In this document: positions 41,554 to 50,966 of the stretch, one piece after another
How positions within the stretch are numbered: the first letter of the stretch is position 1
Layout: every line of letters starts with the position of its first letter
Source: Prevotella sp. tf2-5
GTDB lineage: Bacteria; Bacteroidota; Bacteroidia; Bacteroidales; Bacteroidaceae
Assembly: GCF_900115435.1 (NCBI RefSeq)
Contig: NZ_FOWK01000001.1
Span: 248,001 to 312,000, forward strand
Reading direction: 5' to 3'
Length of the DNA: 64,000 bases
Notes under the pieces: generated by a model
Database searches by the model: none
What the model was told of the DNA's origin: nothing
The model's input: only the letters and a program-made list of their open reading frames with translations
Program-made: the position numbers and the translations under genes

Positions 41554-43635
41554 ATGCAACAGCGTAGTTTTTTCCATTTGGTGGTCATCTTACTACTGAT
41601 GTCGGCAATATTGAGTGCATGTAATAGGGTGAGAAAGGTCGCCCAACCAAATATGGCTCATGCCGATAGCGTCATTTTCAATGTGGGCGTGATGAAGGAC
41701 TATGAGCGCATGAGGGCTTTGTCTGATAGTTTCGAGTTGACAAAAGACATTTCATCGCTTGACGCTAACCGTTGGCGTGGTGTGTCATACTATCGGCAAG
41801 GACAGTATCGGTTGGCTGAGATATATTACCGTAGAGCTATTGCTGATGATATTCATTCACAACAGGACCTGGTAAGCTATATCAAAGTGGCTCGTCGCCT
41901 GTCCGAGTTATTACTCGTGAAGGGCGACTTCGAAGGGGCACTGCGCATCGCTATCCCCGCTATAGCTAAGATGGACGATAAGCAAGTCGGCTCCGATATC
42001 GACTATGCTATCTTATTGAATAACATTGGCTGTTGTCAGTTGAATCTTGGACGTGACGAAGAGGCAAATAAGAGTTTCCTCACGGCTCGTGGTCATTATG
42101 AGAACCGGTGGAAGACAGATTCAACCAGTCGAGGATTCCAGGAGGCTGTCATCGGAACTGTTTATACCAGCATGGCATACATCAACATGCGACGCTATGC
42201 TGAGGCGGTCTATTGGATTGATCGAACGGAGATGTTGCTCAACAAATACCGCCAGTGTCCTGATGCCCGGTCAGAGTATTTCGACGAGTATCAGGGACGT
42301 ATTGAGATTATGCGTGCCGTTGCCATGCAAGGACTGGACAAGCCCAAAGAAGCGCAGAAAGCATATCAGGCATTCCAAAGAACGAACTACTCAAAGACTG
42401 GACCAGGACGTATTAATGCTAACGATTACCTGGTAGCTGCTAAACGTTATGAAGAGGCTGCCGACAACTACCGCTATCTAGATCAGACTTTGAGTAAATG
42501 GAGCATGGAGCCCTCTCTCGACAATATACAGTTATATATGTTACCCAAGTTCAGGGCTAACGAAATGGCTGGGAGGCGTGACTCTGCCCGTGTGATAGCT
42601 ATGCGCATTTTCGAGTTACTCGATACAGCTATCATTAATCAGAAAAACAGTGCCACTGCGGAGCTTGCCACTATTTATGACACACAAGGCAAGGAGGCAG
42701 AGATTGCCCAGCAACAGGCCAACCTTAATAAACAACGATTGATCAGTACAGGAGTGGCTATGGTATTGATTATCGTGTTTTTCATTGTCTATACGCTCCA
42801 TCGACGCGCCGCCACCCATCGTCTGGCTGTTGCCCATAACAAACTGGAGGAAGCACACCAGAAACTGAAGGTTGCATACGACCAGTTGGAAGAGACGACA
42901 GCTGCCAAGGAACGTATTGAGAGTGAACTACGTATCGCACGTAATATTCAGCAATCCATCGTACCCAATGTGTTCCCCAAATACAAAGGATTGGATATCT
43001 ATGCCTATATGATGCCTGCCAAAGAAGTGGGTGGTGACCTCTATGACTATCTGTTAGATGACAATCATATTTATGTCTGTCTGGGTGATGTGTCGGGAAA
43101 AGGTGTACCAGCGTCCCTTTTTATGGCACAGGCTGCCCGTCTGTTCCGTGCAATGGCTAAACAGCATATGATGCCTGCTGATATTGCTACCCGTCTGAAC
43201 GATGAATTGTGCGAAGGTAACGAGAACGGCATGTTCGTTACTATGTTCTTGGCTCTAATCAATCTTGAGACAGGATCGATGGACTTTTGCAATGCGGGGC
43301 ATAACCCTCCAGTTCTAGGTGACAAGTTCATGGAAATAGAAACCAATGCACCTATTGGTCTCTGGCCTGGCCTGGAGTTCGTCGGTGAGCATGTGGATAA
43401 TATCAAGGGTAAGTCGCTATTTCTCTATAGCGACGGACTGAATGAAGCAGAAAATAAGGAACAAGTTCAGTTTGGTGATGACCATCTATTGCAAATTCTC
43501 GACACGATGCATTTCGACAATGCCCGACAACTCATTGAATATATGAGAGAGGCTGTGGAGAAGCATCGTAACGGAGCTTCACCTAATGACGACCTGACAA
43601 TGATGGAACTGAAATTCGACAAGACAGACGAATGA
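41554..43635 (+). CDS. TPR lipoprotein with SpoIIE-type protein phosphatase domain
   Basis: The 693-residue protein begins with a lipoprotein-type signal (LLLMSAILSAC). A TPR-rich region (about 60-380) faces outward, a membrane helix follows (about 395-415), then a short coiled coil, and a SpoIIE/PP2C phosphatase domain (about 460-690) with EVGGDLYDY, LGDVSGKG and NAGHNPPVL, whose acidic residues bind metal. It probably passes an outside or envelope signal to a cytoplasmic phosphoprotein such as an anti-anti-sigma factor. The TGA overlaps the sufS start (ATGA). The substrate is unknown. Confidence 0.85.
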   Translation: MQQRSFFHLVVILLLMSAILSACNRVRKVAQPNMAHADSVIFNVGVMKDYERMRALSDSFELTKDISSLDANRWRGVSYYRQGQYRLAEIYYRRAIADDIHSQQDLVSYIKVARRLSELLLVKGDFEGALRIAIPAIAKMDDKQVGSDIDYAILLNNIGCCQLNLGRDEEANKSFLTARGHYENRWKTDSTSRGFQEAVIGTVYTSMAYINMRRYAEAVYWIDRTEMLLNKYRQCPDARSEYFDEYQGRIEIMRAVAMQGLDKPKEAQKAYQAFQRTNYSKTGPGRINANDYLVAAKRYEEAADNYRYLDQTLSKWSMEPSLDNIQLYMLPKFRANEMAGRRDSARVIAMRIFELLDTAIINQKNSATAELATIYDTQGKEAEIAQQQANLNKQRLISTGVAMVLIIVFFIVYTLHRRAATHRLAVAHNKLEEAHQKLKVAYDQLEETTAAKERIESELRIARNIQQSIVPNVFPKYKGLDIYAYMMPAKEVGGDLYDYLLDDNHIYVCLGDVSGKGVPASLFMAQAARLFRAMAKQHMMPADIATRLNDELCEGNENGMFVTMFLALINLETGSMDFCNAGHNPPVLGDKFMEIETNAPIGLWPGLEFVGEHVDNIKGKSLFLYSDGLNEAENKEQVQFGDDHLLQILDTMHFDNARQLIEYMREAVEKHRNGASPNDDLTMMELKFDKTDE

Positions 43636-44858
43636 GCTCATTAGATATCAATCAAATACGCAAGGACTTCCCTATTCTTGAAAGAGAGGTGTATGGCAGA
43701 CCCTTGGTTTATCTGGATAACGCAGCAACGACTCAGAAACCACTTAGTGTACTGGATGCCATGAGGGAGGAATACCTCAATGTAAACGCCAATGTTCACC
43801 GTGGTGTGCATTACCTCTCCCAACAGGCAACCGACCTTCATGAAGCAGCTCGTGAACGTGTTCGTCAGTTTGTCCATGCAGAGAAGATAGAAGAAATTAT
43901 TTTCACTCGTGGTACTACAGAGGCTATCAATTTGGTGGCATCATCCTTCTGTGAATCACAGATGCAAGAAGGTGATGAAGTCTTGGTGACAGAGATGGAA
44001 CACCATTCGAATATCGTACCTTGGCAGTTACAAGCACAGAAACGGGGCATTGTGGTCAAGCATATACCTATCACCGACGATGGTTATCTGGAACTTTCAA
44101 CTCTCAACTCGCAACTGTCAACCAAAACAAAACTTATCTGTATAGCACATGTCAGTAATGTACTAGGAACCATCAATCCTGTAGAGGACATCATCAAGAC
44201 TGCCCATGAACGAGGTATCCCTGTCTTAGTGGATGGTGCACAAAGTGCTCCTCATATGACAATAGACGTACAGGCTTTGGATTGCGATTTCTTCGCTTTC
44301 AGCGGTCATAAGATGTATGGACCAACGGGAATCGGTGTACTATATGGGAAAGAGGAATGGCTCGAAAAGCTCCCACCCTATCAAGGTGGCGGTGAAATGA
44401 TAGACAAAGTGACATGGGAGAAAACGACTTTTGAGCGACTTCCTTTTAAATTTGAAGCTGGCACCCCAGATTATGTCGCTACTCATGGTCTTGCGAAAGC
44501 AATCGATTATATTGAATCCTTTGGCTTTGAAGCTATCCAGCAACATGAACAAGAACTCACGCGTTACTGCATGGAACAGCTGCAAACAATTCCTGATATC
44601 CATATCTATGGTCCACAGCAGTCTATTGCAAAGGATGCTGTCGTCTCTTTCAACGTTGGCAATATCCATCATTTGGATATGGGTACCTTACTTGACCGCC
44701 TTGGTATCGCTGTACGCACTGGTCATCACTGTGCACAACCTTTGATGGATCGGTTAGGCATCTCTGGTACCGTCCGTGCCTCCTTTGCCCTTTACAACAC
44801 CAAGGAAGAGGTGGATGCCCTTGTTGCTGGAATCCGTCGCATCTCGCAGATGTTCTAA
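43632..44858 (+). CDS. sufS: Cysteine desulfurase SufS
   Basis: The 408-residue product is a group II cysteine desulfurase. It has LVYLDNAATTQKP at the start, the PLP lysine in FSGHKMYGPTG, and the sulfur-carrying cysteine in RTGHHCAQPLMDRLG. It releases sulfur from cysteine for the SufBCD scaffold. The start overlaps the phosphatase stop, so translation of the two is coupled. No sufE or sufU gene is visible in the window. Confidence 0.96.
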   Translation: MSSLDINQIRKDFPILEREVYGRPLVYLDNAATTQKPLSVLDAMREEYLNVNANVHRGVHYLSQQATDLHEAARERVRQFVHAEKIEEIIFTRGTTEAINLVASSFCESQMQEGDEVLVTEMEHHSNIVPWQLQAQKRGIVVKHIPITDDGYLELSTLNSQLSTKTKLICIAHVSNVLGTINPVEDIIKTAHERGIPVLVDGAQSAPHMTIDVQALDCDFFAFSGHKMYGPTGIGVLYGKEEWLEKLPPYQGGGEMIDKVTWEKTTFERLPFKFEAGTPDYVATHGLAKAIDYIESFGFEAIQQHEQELTRYCMEQLQTIPDIHIYGPQQSIAKDAVVSFNVGNIHHLDMGTLLDRLGIAVRTGHHCAQPLMDRLGISGTVRASFALYNTKEEVDALVAGIRRISQMF

Positions 44859-44895
44859 TTTTGGGGAGTGAAACAAATTGAACGAATCGTCTTTT

Positions 44896-45537
44896 ATGTT
44901 AAAAAGTCACTATTACGAAGGAATGATAGAAGCAGGCTGTGACGAAGCCGGGCGTGGCTGTCTGGCTGGTAGTGTCTATGCTGCTGCCGTCATCTTTCCC
45001 GCAGACTATCAAAATGCGGAACTGAACGATTCTAAACAATTGACGGACAAACGACGTAAACAACTTCGTGAGATCATCGAACGTGATGCCATCGCTTGGG
45101 CAGTAGGCATTGTCACACCTGAGGAAATTGACAAGATCAATATCCTCAACGCCTCCATCCTCGCCATGCATCGCGCTTTGGACCAGTTGAAGGTACGCCC
45201 TGAGGCGATTATTATCGACGGCAACCGTTTCAAACCCTATTATGATAGCGGTGAGGGATTAGAGGTAAGAGATGAGAGAAAACCTCTACCACATACTACA
45301 ATCGTGAAGGGTGACGGTAAATTTCTCTCCATCGCCGCAGCCTCAATCCTTGCCAAGACTTACCGTGATGACTATATGGATTGTTTGGCAGAGGAATATC
45401 CACAGTATGACTGGCTCTCTAATAAGGGCTATCCCACAAAAAAGCACCGCGAAGCAATCAGCCAGTATGGCATCACTCCCTACCATCGTAAAACCTTCAA
45501 TTTGCTGGGAGATGGTCAATTGTCTTTCGATTTCTAA
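44896..45537 (+). CDS. rnhB: Ribonuclease HII
   Basis: I start at the ATG at 44896 (MLKSHYYEGM); a TTG at 44878 with GGGGAG before it is an alternative adding six residues. The 213-residue product has the RNase HII motifs EAGCDEAGRGCLAGSV (catalytic D and E) and the later acidic residue in IIDGN. KGDGKFLSIAAASILAKTYRD and YPTKKHREAI are also typical. It removes ribonucleotides from DNA. It lies directly after sufS. Confidence 0.95.
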   Translation: MLKSHYYEGMIEAGCDEAGRGCLAGSVYAAAVIFPADYQNAELNDSKQLTDKRRKQLREIIERDAIAWAVGIVTPEEIDKINILNASILAMHRALDQLKVRPEAIIIDGNRFKPYYDSGEGLEVRDERKPLPHTTIVKGDGKFLSIAAASILAKTYRDDYMDCLAEEYPQYDWLSNKGYPTKKHREAISQYGITPYHRKTFNLLGDGQLSFDF

Positions 45538-45623
45538 AAAAGAGCCATTGTTGCATTCATTCTTTGACAAGATTTCCGCAGAAAAAAGAGCGGAGAATGT
45601 TTGGTGATATGCAGATTTTTGTA

Positions 45624-45631
45624 TAATTTTG
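45624..45631 (+). promoter_or_regulatory. -7 box of the arg operon
   Basis: TAATTTTG, 29 bases before argR. No convincing ARG box was recognised. Confidence 0.6.
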
Positions 45632-45659
45632 CAGCGCCATTTGAATAAATATACCAAAC

Positions 45660-46136
45660 ATGAAAGTAAAGAATGACCGATTGGAAGCCTTACGGATGAT
45701 TATCTCCAGTCAGGAATTAGGCAGTCAGGAAGAGCTATTATCAGCCCTGAAGGAAGAAGGTTTTCAACTGACCCAGGCAACACTGAGTCGTGATTTGAAA
45801 CAGTTGAAAGTCGCTAAAGCAGCCTCAATGCGTGGAAATTACGTATATGTATTACCCAATGACACGATGTATAAGCGTGTCAGCACTCCCCATAGCGTCC
45901 GTGAAATGATGCAAGTACCAGGGTTCCTGAGTATTAATTTCTCCGGCAATATGGCTGTTATCAAGACACGACCAGGTTATGCAAGCAGTATCGCCTATAA
46001 TATTGACAACAATCATATCGATGAGATTATCGGAACCATCGCTGGTGACGACACCATCTTTATTGTTATCAAACAAGGTATCAGCAAAGAAGAAGTCATC
46101 AGGGCTTTAAGTGAAGTGGTACCAAATATGAAATAA
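45660..46136 (+). CDS. argR: Arginine regulator ArgR
   Basis: The 158-residue product has the ArgR N-terminal winged helix (SQEELLSALKEEGFQLTQAT, then LSRDLKQLKV) and the C-terminal arginine-binding domain with TRPGYASSIAYNID and GTIAGDDTIFIV. It represses or activates arginine genes when bound to arginine. It is the first gene of the cluster it would control. The GNAT, argG and argC genes follow closely on the same strand. Confidence 0.96.
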   Translation: MKVKNDRLEALRMIISSQELGSQEELLSALKEEGFQLTQATLSRDLKQLKVAKAASMRGNYVYVLPNDTMYKRVSTPHSVREMMQVPGFLSINFSGNMAVIKTRPGYASSIAYNIDNNHIDEIIGTIAGDDTIFIVIKQGISKEEVIRALSEVVPNMK

Positions 46137-46154
46137 AAAGGTAAGAAGTAAAAA

Positions 46155-46754
46155 ATGGAACAAGAAGATATACAGGTTCTGGTGGCAGGACCAGAGCATG
46201 AGACATATGTAGACACAATCCTACAAACTATTGCAGATGCCGCCAAGGTGCGTGGTACGGGTATCGCCAAGCGTACCCATGAGTATCTCGCCACCAAGAT
46301 GAAAGAGGCGAAAGCTGTAATTGCCCTCAAAGGCGACCGTTTCGCTGGTTTCAGCTATATTGAGACATGGGGCAACAAACAATATGTAACTACCAGTGGA
46401 CTCATTGTGCACCCCGATTTCCGAGGACTGGGTGTGGCAAAGAAGATTAAAGACATGACTTTTTCTCTCGCCCGCACTCGCTGGCCCCACGCCAAAATAT
46501 TCTCGTTGACGAGTGGTGCCGCCGTAATGAAGATGAATACTGAACTGGGGTACCAGCCTGTAACTTTTGCAGACCTAACAGATGACGAAGCGTTCTGGCG
46601 AGGATGTGAGGGCTGTGTGAATGTGGATGTATTACACCGTACTGGTCGTAAATACTGCATCTGTACCGCGATGCTCTACGACCCCGAGGAACACCTTCCC
46701 GCAAAAATTCCAGAAGATGTGATTGAGCGAATAAAGAAACTCGATGCAATGTAA
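46155..46754 (+). CDS. GNAT acyltransferase, candidate glutamate N-acyltransferase of the arginine pathway
   Basis: The 199-residue protein is a GNAT enzyme: VTTSGLIVHPDFRGLGVAKKI includes the acyl-CoA loop, and MKMNTELGYQPV closes the fold. A cysteine-rich loop follows (WRGCEGCVNVD). It lies between argR and argG, 18 bases after argR and 21 before argG. No classical argA or argJ is visible in the window. Because the carbamoyltransferase in this cluster is of the N-succinylornithine type, this enzyme may acylate glutamate with succinyl-CoA. That role is inferred from position. Confidence 0.8.
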   Translation: MEQEDIQVLVAGPEHETYVDTILQTIADAAKVRGTGIAKRTHEYLATKMKEAKAVIALKGDRFAGFSYIETWGNKQYVTTSGLIVHPDFRGLGVAKKIKDMTFSLARTRWPHAKIFSLTSGAAVMKMNTELGYQPVTFADLTDDEAFWRGCEGCVNVDVLHRTGRKYCICTAMLYDPEEHLPAKIPEDVIERIKKLDAM

Positions 46755-46775
46755 AAATTAAAAAATGTAATAAAT

Positions 46776-47984
46776 ATGGCAAACAAGAAAAAAGTAGTAG
46801 TAGCATTCAGTGGTGGACTTGACACTAGCTACAACGTGATGTATCTGACCAAGGAATTAGGTTATGAAGTATATGCTGCCTGCGCCAACACAGGTGGATT
46901 CTCTGCCGAGCAGTTGAAGAGAAACGAAGAAAACGCCTATAAATTGGGCGCTGTGAAATACGTCACGCTTGACGTAACGCAGGAGTATTACGAGAAATCT
47001 CTGAAGTTTATGATTTTCGGTAATGTGCTCCGTAACAATTGTTATCCCATTTCCGTCTCTTCCGAACGTATCTTCCAGGCCATCGCCATTGCCCGTTATG
47101 CCAAGGAGATCGGTGCCGATGCCATCGCACACGGTTCAACGGGTGCCGGCAACGACCAGATTCGTTTCGACATGACCTTCCTCGTGATGGCACCCGGTGT
47201 GGAGATTATCACCCTGACCCGTGACAGGAACCTGACCCGTAAAGAAGAAGTAGACTACCTGAATGCCAACGGCTATTTCGCAGACTTCACGAAGTTAAAG
47301 TATTCTTATAATGTTGGTATCTGGGGAACCTCCATCTGTGGTGGTGAATTGCTCGACCCCACCCAGGGGCTGCCCGAGGAAGCCTATTTGAAGCATGTGA
47401 CGAACCCAGAAAAGGAGTCGTTGTTGAAGATTCAGTTCGAGAAGGGTGAGATTGTGGCTGTGAACGGAGAGAAGTTCGACGACCACATCAAGGCAATCCA
47501 AAAGATTGAGGAGATAGGAGCCTCCTATGCCATCGGTCGTGACGCTAATGTTGGTGACACCATCATCGGTATCAAGGGACGTGTAGGATTTGAGGCTGCC
47601 GCCCCTAAGCTCATCATTGAGGCACACCGTCTGTTGGAGAAATCCACCTTGAGTAAGTGGCAGCAATACTGGAAAGACCAAGTTGCCAATTGGTACGGTA
47701 TGTTCTTACATGAGAGCCAGTATTTGGAGCCTGTAATGCCTGATATTGAGGCAATGCTGACCAGCAGTCAGCGCAACGTGACAGGTACTGCTATCCTGAA
47801 GTTACGCCCCTATGGTTTTGAGACGGTCGGTATTGACTCTGTCAACGACCTAACGAAATCAAAACTCGGCGAGTATGGTGAGACGCAGACTGGCTGGACA
47901 GCTGATGAAGCAAAAGGCTTTATCAAGGTCAGCTCTACCCCACTCCGCGTCTACTACGGAATCCATAAAGACGAAAAGAGATGA
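46776..47984 (+). CDS. argG: Argininosuccinate synthase
   Basis: The 402-residue product has the nucleotide-binding start VVVAFSGGLDTSYNV and the citrulline-binding HGSTGAGNDQIRFD. It joins citrulline and aspartate with ATP. Its stop overlaps argC by four bases (ATGA), so the two are coupled. The middle region (EVDYLNANGY, GIWGTSICGGELLDP) is as expected. Confidence 0.97.
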   Translation: MANKKKVVVAFSGGLDTSYNVMYLTKELGYEVYAACANTGGFSAEQLKRNEENAYKLGAVKYVTLDVTQEYYEKSLKFMIFGNVLRNNCYPISVSSERIFQAIAIARYAKEIGADAIAHGSTGAGNDQIRFDMTFLVMAPGVEIITLTRDRNLTRKEEVDYLNANGYFADFTKLKYSYNVGIWGTSICGGELLDPTQGLPEEAYLKHVTNPEKESLLKIQFEKGEIVAVNGEKFDDHIKAIQKIEEIGASYAIGRDANVGDTIIGIKGRVGFEAAAPKLIIEAHRLLEKSTLSKWQQYWKDQVANWYGMFLHESQYLEPVMPDIEAMLTSSQRNVTGTAILKLRPYGFETVGIDSVNDLTKSKLGEYGETQTGWTADEAKGFIKVSSTPLRVYYGIHKDEKR

Positions 47985-48946
47985 TTAAAGTAGGTATATT
48001 AGGTGCGGCAGGCTATACTGGCGGAGAACTCATCCGCCTGCTGCTCAACCATCCCGAGGCGGAGATTGTCTTTGCCAACTCCGAGAGCAATGCCGGCAAT
48101 CTGGTATCGGATGTGCACGAGGGTCTGATTGGCGATACCGATCTGAAGTTCACTGACGAGATGCCGTTTGACAAAGTGGATGTTGTCTTCTTCTGTTTCG
48201 GACACGGCAAGAGCGAGGCGTTCCTCAAGGAGCACGTCATTCCCGAAAACGTCAAGATCATTGACATGGCACAGGACTTCCGCATCAAGGGCGACCACGA
48301 CTATGTCTATGGCTTGCCCGAGATTAATAAGGAAGATATTCAGAAGGCGCAGCACGTTGCTAATCCCGGGTGTTTTGCCACTTGTATTCAAGTGGCGCTC
48401 CTGCCTGCTGCCAATCTGAACCTGCTGAAAGAGGATGTGGCGGTGAATGCCATCACCGGTTCCACAGGTGCCGGTCAGAAGCCAGGTGCCACCACCCATT
48501 TCTCATGGCGCAATAACAACCTCAGCATCTACAAACCTTTCCAGCATCAGCATATCGCAGAAATCCGTCAGTCGTTGAAACAGGTGCAAGGATATCTGGA
48601 TGCTGACATCGACTTCATCCCCTATCGCGGTGATTTCGCACGAGGTATTTTCTGCACAGCAGTCATCAAGACACTGGCACCCGTTGAGGATGTCATCGAG
48701 GCATATAAGGATTTCTATGCCGATGCCGCCTTCACCCACTATAGTGACAAGCCGATAGACCTGAAACAAGTGGTGAATACCAACAAGGCATTGGTACATG
48801 TGGAGAAATACGGCAACAAGCTGCTCGTCACCTCTGCTATCGACAACCTGTTGAAAGGAGCCGTCGGACAGGCAGTACAGAATATGAACCTCATGTTCGG
48901 TATCAACGAGACTGCAGGACTGAATCTGAAAGCTTCCGCATTCTAA
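47981..48946 (+). CDS. argC: N-acyl-glutamyl-phosphate reductase ArgC
   Basis: The 321-residue product has the NADP-binding GILGAAGYTGGELIRLL and the catalytic cysteine in VANPGCFATC. It reduces the acylated glutamyl phosphate to the semialdehyde. It is the last gene before a perfect terminator. argD, the next enzyme, lies 4.5 kb further on, beyond an inserted cassette. In this lineage the acyl group is probably succinyl rather than acetyl. Confidence 0.96.
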   Translation: MIKVGILGAAGYTGGELIRLLLNHPEAEIVFANSESNAGNLVSDVHEGLIGDTDLKFTDEMPFDKVDVVFFCFGHGKSEAFLKEHVIPENVKIIDMAQDFRIKGDHDYVYGLPEINKEDIQKAQHVANPGCFATCIQVALLPAANLNLLKEDVAVNAITGSTGAGQKPGATTHFSWRNNNLSIYKPFQHQHIAEIRQSLKQVQGYLDADIDFIPYRGDFARGIFCTAVIKTLAPVEDVIEAYKDFYADAAFTHYSDKPIDLKQVVNTNKALVHVEKYGNKLLVTSAIDNLLKGAVGQAVQNMNLMFGINETAGLNLKASAF

Positions 48947-48961
48947 ATCTAACGAAGGAGG

Positions 48962-48993
48962 AAAGACTAACAATTTCTGTATTGTTAGTCTTT
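48962..48993 (+). terminator. Terminator after argC, 13-bp perfect stem
   Basis: AAAGACTAACAAT and its exact complement flank a six-base loop and run into six T residues. The stem also contains the GACTAA/TTAGTC half-sites of the candidate operator. Confidence 0.85.
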
Positions 48994-49011
48994 TTTCCGA
49001 TTTTGTAAGTC
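48965..49011 (+). promoter_or_regulatory. Candidate three-part operator before the kelch/AraC gene
   Basis: GACTAA (48965), TTAGTC (ending 48990) and TGTAAGTC (49004-49011) end 41 and 20 bases before the -7 box at 49031. The same three parts with the same spacing occur before the secreted gene at 51021. Confidence 0.6.
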
Positions 49012-49030
49012 TTTGTCCATTTGATTTTAG

Positions 49031-49038
49031 TATCTTTG
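49031..49038 (+). promoter_or_regulatory. -7 box of the kelch/AraC gene
   Basis: TATCTTTG ends five bases before the ATG, so the transcript is probably leaderless or nearly so. Confidence 0.6.
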
Positions 49039-49043
49039 CAACG

Positions 49044-50756
49044 ATGAAGACAAAGATACGCCATATCACCCATCGCCTTTTAGTGTACCTCTGCCTGGTG
49101 ACACTACCCTCAACATTATATGCCAGCTCTGACAGCGAGGGTGCCATGTTCCGACAGGTAAAGATCGTGGCAGAACGGCTTGCCAGTCTTCATGTTCCCC
49201 GCAGTGGGCACTCCACCTTTTATATAAATGGGGAACTGACGGTGATAGGAGGACATACCTCCGGTTTCATCCCTACTCCCACCGCAGAATATTACAAAGA
49301 CGGTGAATGGCATCTGATGCAGATGGTCTATGCGCACGACGGCGGCTTAACTGTCCCGTTGAAATCGGGGAAAGTACTCATTGCAGGAGGTTTTGAGAAG
49401 CACTTGGGCATCGGTCAGACCTTTGTCGTGGAGAAATATGACCCCGCCGACCACAGTTTTACGGGTTTCGGCTGTCTGGATAAGAAGCGTGTGTCGGCAT
49501 CAGGTATTGAGCTGGACAGTAGTCAGGTGTATATAGCAGGTAACTGGTATCACGATGATGCTATTGAGCGTTTCGACGGAGTGGAGACGTTCTCGTTTTT
49601 CAAGAATGTTACAGAAGAGCGTACCCTCCCTCATCTGCTGCGCATCGCCCCGAATGACATTCTCATTCTCGGAGGTTCAGGCATTCATGGTGAGCCTTTG
49701 CATAGCGGTATTGTCGATCGTCTGCATGGCGATACCCTCCACGTTCCTTTGTTAGAGACATGGCGTCCTTTGCGATTCGACTTCGGACATCATTGCGACA
49801 ATAGTTTCATCGGTAATGCAGAGAAAGGTATTTTTGCCTATCTAATACCTGTGCAGAACGGCGACGGACAGGTAGCCATCGCCCATGTCGAGGGCACCAG
49901 TTTCTCCCTGTTGCCTACTGTCTGTCCTATTCCCACAAAGAGTCAGTGGGGCGATATTCGCTATTACACCCCTGTGGTAGTCGACCGTCAGGCAAAGCGG
50001 GGATACATGATGGGCATCGACAAGGACTGTCGCCAGTATATCCTCGCCATCGATTATAACAAACGCATTGACAAGGGTGTCCCTCTCACCTTATATTATA
50101 CTGACCCCTTGCCTGACGTATGCTCGCTTCCTGTGTTAACGCCCGATGGTGATCTGGTGATGGTAGGAGGAGTCAATTTCCAGACCAATAACAATTATTC
50201 GCCCAGCGGTTCCGCCTATCTGTTTCATGTCGGCACAACATCTGTTGCTGCCGACCATCAACAGTCATGGTGGCTATGGGTGCTGTTGGCTGTATTGGCT
50301 ATTATGGCTGTCGTGCTATTCGTTGTCATGAGGAAGCGTCGTCAACAGAAGGTCATGCCTCCTCCAATCAATCCCAACGAGATACTCATCCAACGCATCT
50401 GCTTGTTGATGGAAAATCAAAGACTCTTCTTGAACAGCGAGTTGAAAGTTTCCGATGTGGCTGCCGCATTGAATACCAATCAGCGTAATATCTCAGGGTG
50501 TGTGAAGTCGATGCGTGACTGTTCCTTCGCGCAGTTTGTCAATAACTACCGCATCGACTATGCCAAGCAATTACTGCGCACCCGTCCGGACATCAAATTG
50601 ACTGAGGTCTATCTCAAGTCTGGCTTTGCCAACGAGACTTCCTTCTTCCGCACTTTCAAGGCAATAACAGGACAGACTCCCAAGGAATGGATGACAAGCA
50701 CTGATAGCCTAAAAGGGGTGGAGTGCCTACCTAACAGGGAGGAAGGGGCATACTAA
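49044..50756 (+). CDS. Membrane-anchored kelch-like sensor with AraC-type DNA-binding domain
   Basis: This 570-residue protein has a signal sequence (ending about TLYAS), then about 370 residues of kelch-like beta-propeller repeats (NGELTVIGGHTSGF, GKVLIAGGFEKH, NDILILGGSG, GDLVMVGGVNF). One membrane helix follows (about 409-432), and a C-terminal AraC helix-turn-helix (about 460-560, with KVSDVAAALNTNQRNISGCV and LKSGFANETSFFRTFKAITG). A propeller outside the membrane joined directly to a DNA-binding domain inside suggests a one-step sensor-regulator without kinase. It probably controls its own gene and the secreted genes behind it. Confidence 0.82.
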   Translation: MKTKIRHITHRLLVYLCLVTLPSTLYASSDSEGAMFRQVKIVAERLASLHVPRSGHSTFYINGELTVIGGHTSGFIPTPTAEYYKDGEWHLMQMVYAHDGGLTVPLKSGKVLIAGGFEKHLGIGQTFVVEKYDPADHSFTGFGCLDKKRVSASGIELDSSQVYIAGNWYHDDAIERFDGVETFSFFKNVTEERTLPHLLRIAPNDILILGGSGIHGEPLHSGIVDRLHGDTLHVPLLETWRPLRFDFGHHCDNSFIGNAEKGIFAYLIPVQNGDGQVAIAHVEGTSFSLLPTVCPIPTKSQWGDIRYYTPVVVDRQAKRGYMMGIDKDCRQYILAIDYNKRIDKGVPLTLYYTDPLPDVCSLPVLTPDGDLVMVGGVNFQTNNNYSPSGSAYLFHVGTTSVAADHQQSWWLWVLLAVLAIMAVVLFVVMRKRRQQKVMPPPINPNEILIQRICLLMENQRLFLNSELKVSDVAAALNTNQRNISGCVKSMRDCSFAQFVNNYRIDYAKQLLRTRPDIKLTEVYLKSGFANETSFFRTFKAITGQTPKEWMTSTDSLKGVECLPNREEGAY

Positions 50757-50850
50757 CAGGGAGAAAGGGGCATCCTAACAACCGTTCGGCTCCAGCCGAA
50801 CGACTGAACGGCTCCAGCCAAACAACTGAACGCCTATAGCCGAAATAGAA
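50757..50850 (+). repeat. Decayed tandem repeats after the kelch/AraC gene
   Basis: An AACAGGGAG-AAGGGGCAT unit occurs twice across the gene's stop. Then come three degenerate copies of a unit like ACTGAACGGCTCCAGCC. The first carries a perfect 9-bp hairpin, CGTTCGGCT-CC-AGCCGAACG, at 50783-50802. The hairpin may stop transcription. Confidence 0.6.
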
Positions 50851-50900
50851 GACAACAAAAAGTGCTTGGGGTCAAAAAAAGTGATGAAAATCCTACAAAT

Positions 50901-50946
50901 GACTAATAATTTTTGCATGTTAGTCGATTTTCAAAAATTGTTAGTG
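50901..50946 (+). promoter_or_regulatory. Candidate three-part operator before the secreted gene
   Basis: GACTAA (50901), TTAGTC (ending 50925) and TGTTAGTG (50939-50946) end 42 and 21 bases before the -7 box at 50967. This mirrors 48965-49011. Confidence 0.6.
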
Positions 50947-50966
50947 CCAAAATAGCTAAGAATGAC

